DNA of 64,000 bases. It comes from Hyalangium gracile. Lineage in GTDB: Bacteria; Myxococcota; Myxococcia; Myxococcales; Myxococcaceae. A model generated the notes under the pieces. That model had not been told where the DNA came from. It saw only the letters and a program-made list of their open reading frames with translations, and made no database searches. The stretch covers positions 1 to 64,000 of the forward strand of contig NZ_JAHXBG010000031.1 in assembly GCF_020103725.1 (NCBI RefSeq), read 5' to 3'. Both the position numbers and the translations under genes were made by a program. Positions 62,051 to 64,000 of this stretch are shown one piece after another. The number at the start of each line of letters is the position of its first letter. Position 1 is the stretch's first letter.

Positions 62051-62141
62051 GCGCGTAGCGAGCGGGGCTGGCGGGGCTCGGACGGTTGTCGGCTGTCGGT
62101 GCGAGCGCGTAAGAAGGGCGGTCGTTTCAGGAGACCGCACC

Positions 62142-63059
62142 ATGCTTCGCATTGCTCCCTTTGTGTTGCTCGCGCTCGTCGCGGGCTGTGCCTCCGTCCA
62201 GCGTCCGGCTCGAGCGCAGGTGACGCTGACCACCGCCGGGGATCCGCGGGTGGGCACGTACGTGTCCTCTCCGTGGTCGTTCAGCACCTCTTCGTACTGG
62301 ATCGAAGGGCCCGAGGGGCTCATCCTCATCGACGCGCAGTTCCTGCCCTCGGAGGCCGAGGAGTTCGTGAGCTGGGCCGAGCAGGTGACGGGGAAGAAGG
62401 CGGTGATGGCCATCGTGCTGCACCCCAACCCGGACAAGTTCAACGGCACGAACATGCTGCGGAAGCGCGGCATCCAGGTGGTGACGAGCGAGCAGGTGCG
62501 CACGCACATCCCGCACGTCCACAAGATCCGGACGGAGTCGTTCTTCGATCGCTACAAGCCGGACTACCCCACGGAGCTGCCGCTGCCGGACAGCTTCGGG
62601 TCGGCCACGACGGAGCTGAGCGCGGGAGGCGTGACGGTGAAGGCCCACGTGATGGGCCCGGGCTGCAGCGAGGGCCACGTGGTGGTCGAGTTCGAGGGGC
62701 ACCTGTTCCCGGGAGACCTGGTGGCGAACGACTCGCACAGCTGGCTGGAGATCGGGAAGCCGGATGAGTGGCTCAGGCGCGTGGACGAGATGAAGGCGCT
62801 GAAGCCGAAGTACGTGCACCCGGGCCGTGGGCCCTCGGGGGGCGCGGGGCTGCTGGACATGGAGCGCGCGTACCTGGAGCGCGTCATCGCCGAGGTGGCG
62901 GCGGAGAAGCCGCAGGGCGCTCCGAACAAGGAGGCCCTGGAGCGCATCCGCTCGAGGATCCTGGCGGCCTACCCTGGGATGCGGTTCGAGGTGTTCCTGG
63001 GCATCGGGCTGCCGGCCGAGTGGGAGCGACAGGCTCGGGCCGCCAGCTCGGCGCAGTAG
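62142..63059 (+). CDS. Lipoprotein with MBL fold and degenerate metal motif
   Basis: 305 residues. The signal peptide ends in a lipobox (VAGC, Cys about 16). The MBL pattern is present ('YWIEGPEGLILIDAQFLPSEAEEF', 'HVMGPGCSEGHVVVEFEGHLFPGDLV', 'PKYVHPGRGPSGG'), but the first metal motif, usually HxHxDH, reads 'VLHPNPDKFNG', so the second His and the last His are lost. It could bind one metal, or none. The role is unknown; family members hydrolyse lactones, phosphoesters or beta-lactams. It should face the periplasm or the surface. Confidence 0.82.
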   Translation: MLRIAPFVLLALVAGCASVQRPARAQVTLTTAGDPRVGTYVSSPWSFSTSSYWIEGPEGLILIDAQFLPSEAEEFVSWAEQVTGKKAVMAIVLHPNPDKFNGTNMLRKRGIQVVTSEQVRTHIPHVHKIRTESFFDRYKPDYPTELPLPDSFGSATTELSAGGVTVKAHVMGPGCSEGHVVVEFEGHLFPGDLVANDSHSWLEIGKPDEWLRRVDEMKALKPKYVHPGRGPSGGAGLLDMERAYLERVIAEVAAEKPQGAPNKEALERIRSRILAAYPGMRFEVFLGIGLPAEWERQARAASSAQ

Positions 63060-63102
63060 GTCTCAGTCCTCGAGAGAAGAGGACCCCCGGTGGGTCGACA
63101 CT

Positions 63103-63140
63103 TGTACCGAACTGGTATGACAGGCAGACCAGTTCGTACA
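63103..63140. promoter_or_regulatory. Long inverted repeat between the MBL lipoprotein gene and the ada-like gene
   Basis: TGTAC-c-GAACTGGT (63103-63116) and ACCAGTTC-GTACA (63128-63140) form a 13-base dyad with one unpaired base and an 11-base spacer. The inner arms contain TGGT/ACCA, a layout seen in operators of GntR-type and some other dimeric regulators. It lies 44 bases past the MBL stop and 111 bases before the next start. There is no T tract, so an operator is as likely as a terminator. Confidence 0.55.
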
Positions 63141-63251
63141 GCTCGCGCCGGCCAGGGGCTCCTTCACGATGTGGGGTGAGCGCAAGAACCGGGTTGTCCG
63201 GGGGCGGCGCTGGCTTTACGGATGAGGCATCCTCCTCGGAGCCTTCGAGCC

Positions 63252-64000
63252 ATGGCCACCAGCGACTACGCCCGGATCGAGCGCGCGATCCACTTCCTCG
63301 ACACACGTGGACAGCAGCAGCCCGCCCTCGCCGAGGTCGCCGCCCACGTGGGGCTGAGTCCCTTCCACTTCCAGCGCCTGTTCACGCGCTGGGCCGGCAT
63401 CAGCCCCAAGCGCTTCCTCCAGTTCCAGACGATGGCGCACGCCCGGCAGCTCCTCGCCGAGCGCCGCAGCCTGCTCGACGCGACCTATGACGCGGGGCTG
63501 TCCAGCGGCGGGCGCCTCCATGACCTCTTCGTCACCTTGACGGCGATGACGCCGGGCGAGTTCAAGCAGGGCGGGGCGGGCCTGACGCTCCGGTACGGGG
63601 TGCATGCCTCCCCCTTAGGGGACTACCTGCTCGCCGTCTGTGAGCGCGGCATCTGCGCGCTGAGGTTCCTCACGGGAACCTCTCCGGACGAGATCGTGGC
63701 GGAGCTTCGGGCCGAGTGGCCGCGCGCCACGCTGGTGCAGACTGCCGAGGCCACGCGTCCTTACGCCGAGCGCATCTTCCCCGAGCGGAAGCCGAGCAAG
63801 CTCCAGCCGCTCAGCCTCCTGGTGAAGGGGACGAACTTCCAGCTCAAGGTCTGGGAGGCGCTTCTGCGCATCCCCACGGGAGCGGTGGCCACCTACGAGG
63901 ACATCGCCCAGGCGGTCGAGTCACCGCGAGCCGTCCGGGCGGTAGGCTCCGCGGTGGGCGGCAACCCCATCGCGCTCCTCATCCCGTGTCACCGCGTCAT
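63252..64000 (+). CDS. AraC-type HTH / O6-alkylguanine-DNA alkyltransferase fusion, 3' end missing
   Basis: Translation runs from the ATG at 63252 to the window end (249 codons) without a stop. Residues about 3-105 are an AraC-like HTH: 'IERAIHFLDTRGQQQPALAEVAAHVGLSPFHFQRLFTRWAG' and 'AGLSSGGRLHDLFV'. Residues about 115-249 are a methyltransferase domain with 'GTNFQLKVWEALLRIPTGAVATYEDIAQAV' and the acceptor Cys in 'NPIALLIPCHRVI' at the very end. This is the Ada arrangement without its N-terminal AdaA zinc-Cys domain. It repairs O6-alkylguanine by transferring the alkyl group to the Cys, and may also regulate genes. Confidence 0.9.
   Translation, partial: MATSDYARIERAIHFLDTRGQQQPALAEVAAHVGLSPFHFQRLFTRWAGISPKRFLQFQTMAHARQLLAERRSLLDATYDAGLSSGGRLHDLFVTLTAMTPGEFKQGGAGLTLRYGVHASPLGDYLLAVCERGICALRFLTGTSPDEIVAELRAEWPRATLVQTAEATRPYAERIFPERKPSKLQPLSLLVKGTNFQLKVWEALLRIPTGAVATYEDIAQAVESPRAVRAVGSAVGGNPIALLIPCHRV

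Overview
The window is chromosomal DNA with very high GC and strong G/C bias at third codon positions, so long open frames appear on both strands. Gene content points to a myxobacterium, probably suborder Cystobacterineae: pseudopilin genes, many secreted lipoproteins with Ig-like or FG-GAP repeats, hybrid signalling proteins, Ku, and several DMT-family transporters. This assignment is inference from gene content; there is no rRNA or tRNA in the window to confirm it. No insertion sequence, prophage, CRISPR array or plasmid origin was seen. The longest stretch without a gene is about 250 bases (10892-11141).

Layout. 1-4297 (minus strand): two pseudopilin-type genes, a secreted cytochrome c/FTR1 iron permease with a Fur-like dyad upstream, and the folate pair thyA-folA. 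4313-10018 (mostly plus): cobalamin adenosyltransferase, queG, a DMT transporter, a Cys-rich secreted protein (minus), an MTA phosphorylase-like protein, a YihY protein and a 56-aa rubredoxin. 10067-15696: an M48 lipoprotein peptidase, Ku, a class III nucleotide cyclase, superoxide dismutase, mutM and methylmalonyl-CoA epimerase. 15812-23660: an outer-membrane beta-barrel candidate, then a tightly overlapping operon lptM-like, lysA, dapA, dapB, FAH-family, folK and a TPR protein, joining lysine/diaminopimelate and folate synthesis. 23665-31950: a small ORF, kdsD, transaldolase, a large Ig-like lipoprotein, an acyl-CoA dehydrogenase with etfB-etfA, and a Coa1-like membrane protein.

32093-40248 is the most unusual region. 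A PqqD-like (RiPP recognition element) protein is followed by a 1934-aa Ig/FG-GAP lipoprotein, a 46-aa peptide that looks like a RiPP precursor (leader-like YxxP motif, two Cys near the C-terminus), an HprK-like P-loop kinase, and a fused S24/S26-like peptidase-GNAT acetyltransferase. All are on the plus strand and almost contiguous, and a DMT transporter follows. No lasso cyclase, radical SAM enzyme or lanthionine synthetase is present, so the chemistry, if any, is open.

40319-49492: transporter, MBL-fold nuclease, MOSC protein, Rpn-type nuclease, a small membrane protein, a pentapeptide-repeat protein, an RluA-type pseudouridine synthase and penicillin-binding protein 1A. 49532-57632: SDR, class C serine hydrolase, a GAF-GAF histidine kinase diverging from a single-domain response regulator, a histone-deacetylase-family amidohydrolase and a methyl-accepting chemotaxis protein. 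57694-64000: MFS transporter, tatB, a tatC carrying a roughly 160-residue insertion, a TrkA-N protein, a lipoprotein with a degenerate MBL metal site, and the 5' part of an AraC-HTH/O6-alkylguanine-DNA methyltransferase fusion that runs off the end.

Convergent gene pairs are repeatedly separated by GC-rich hairpins without T tracts, probably shared bidirectional terminators.
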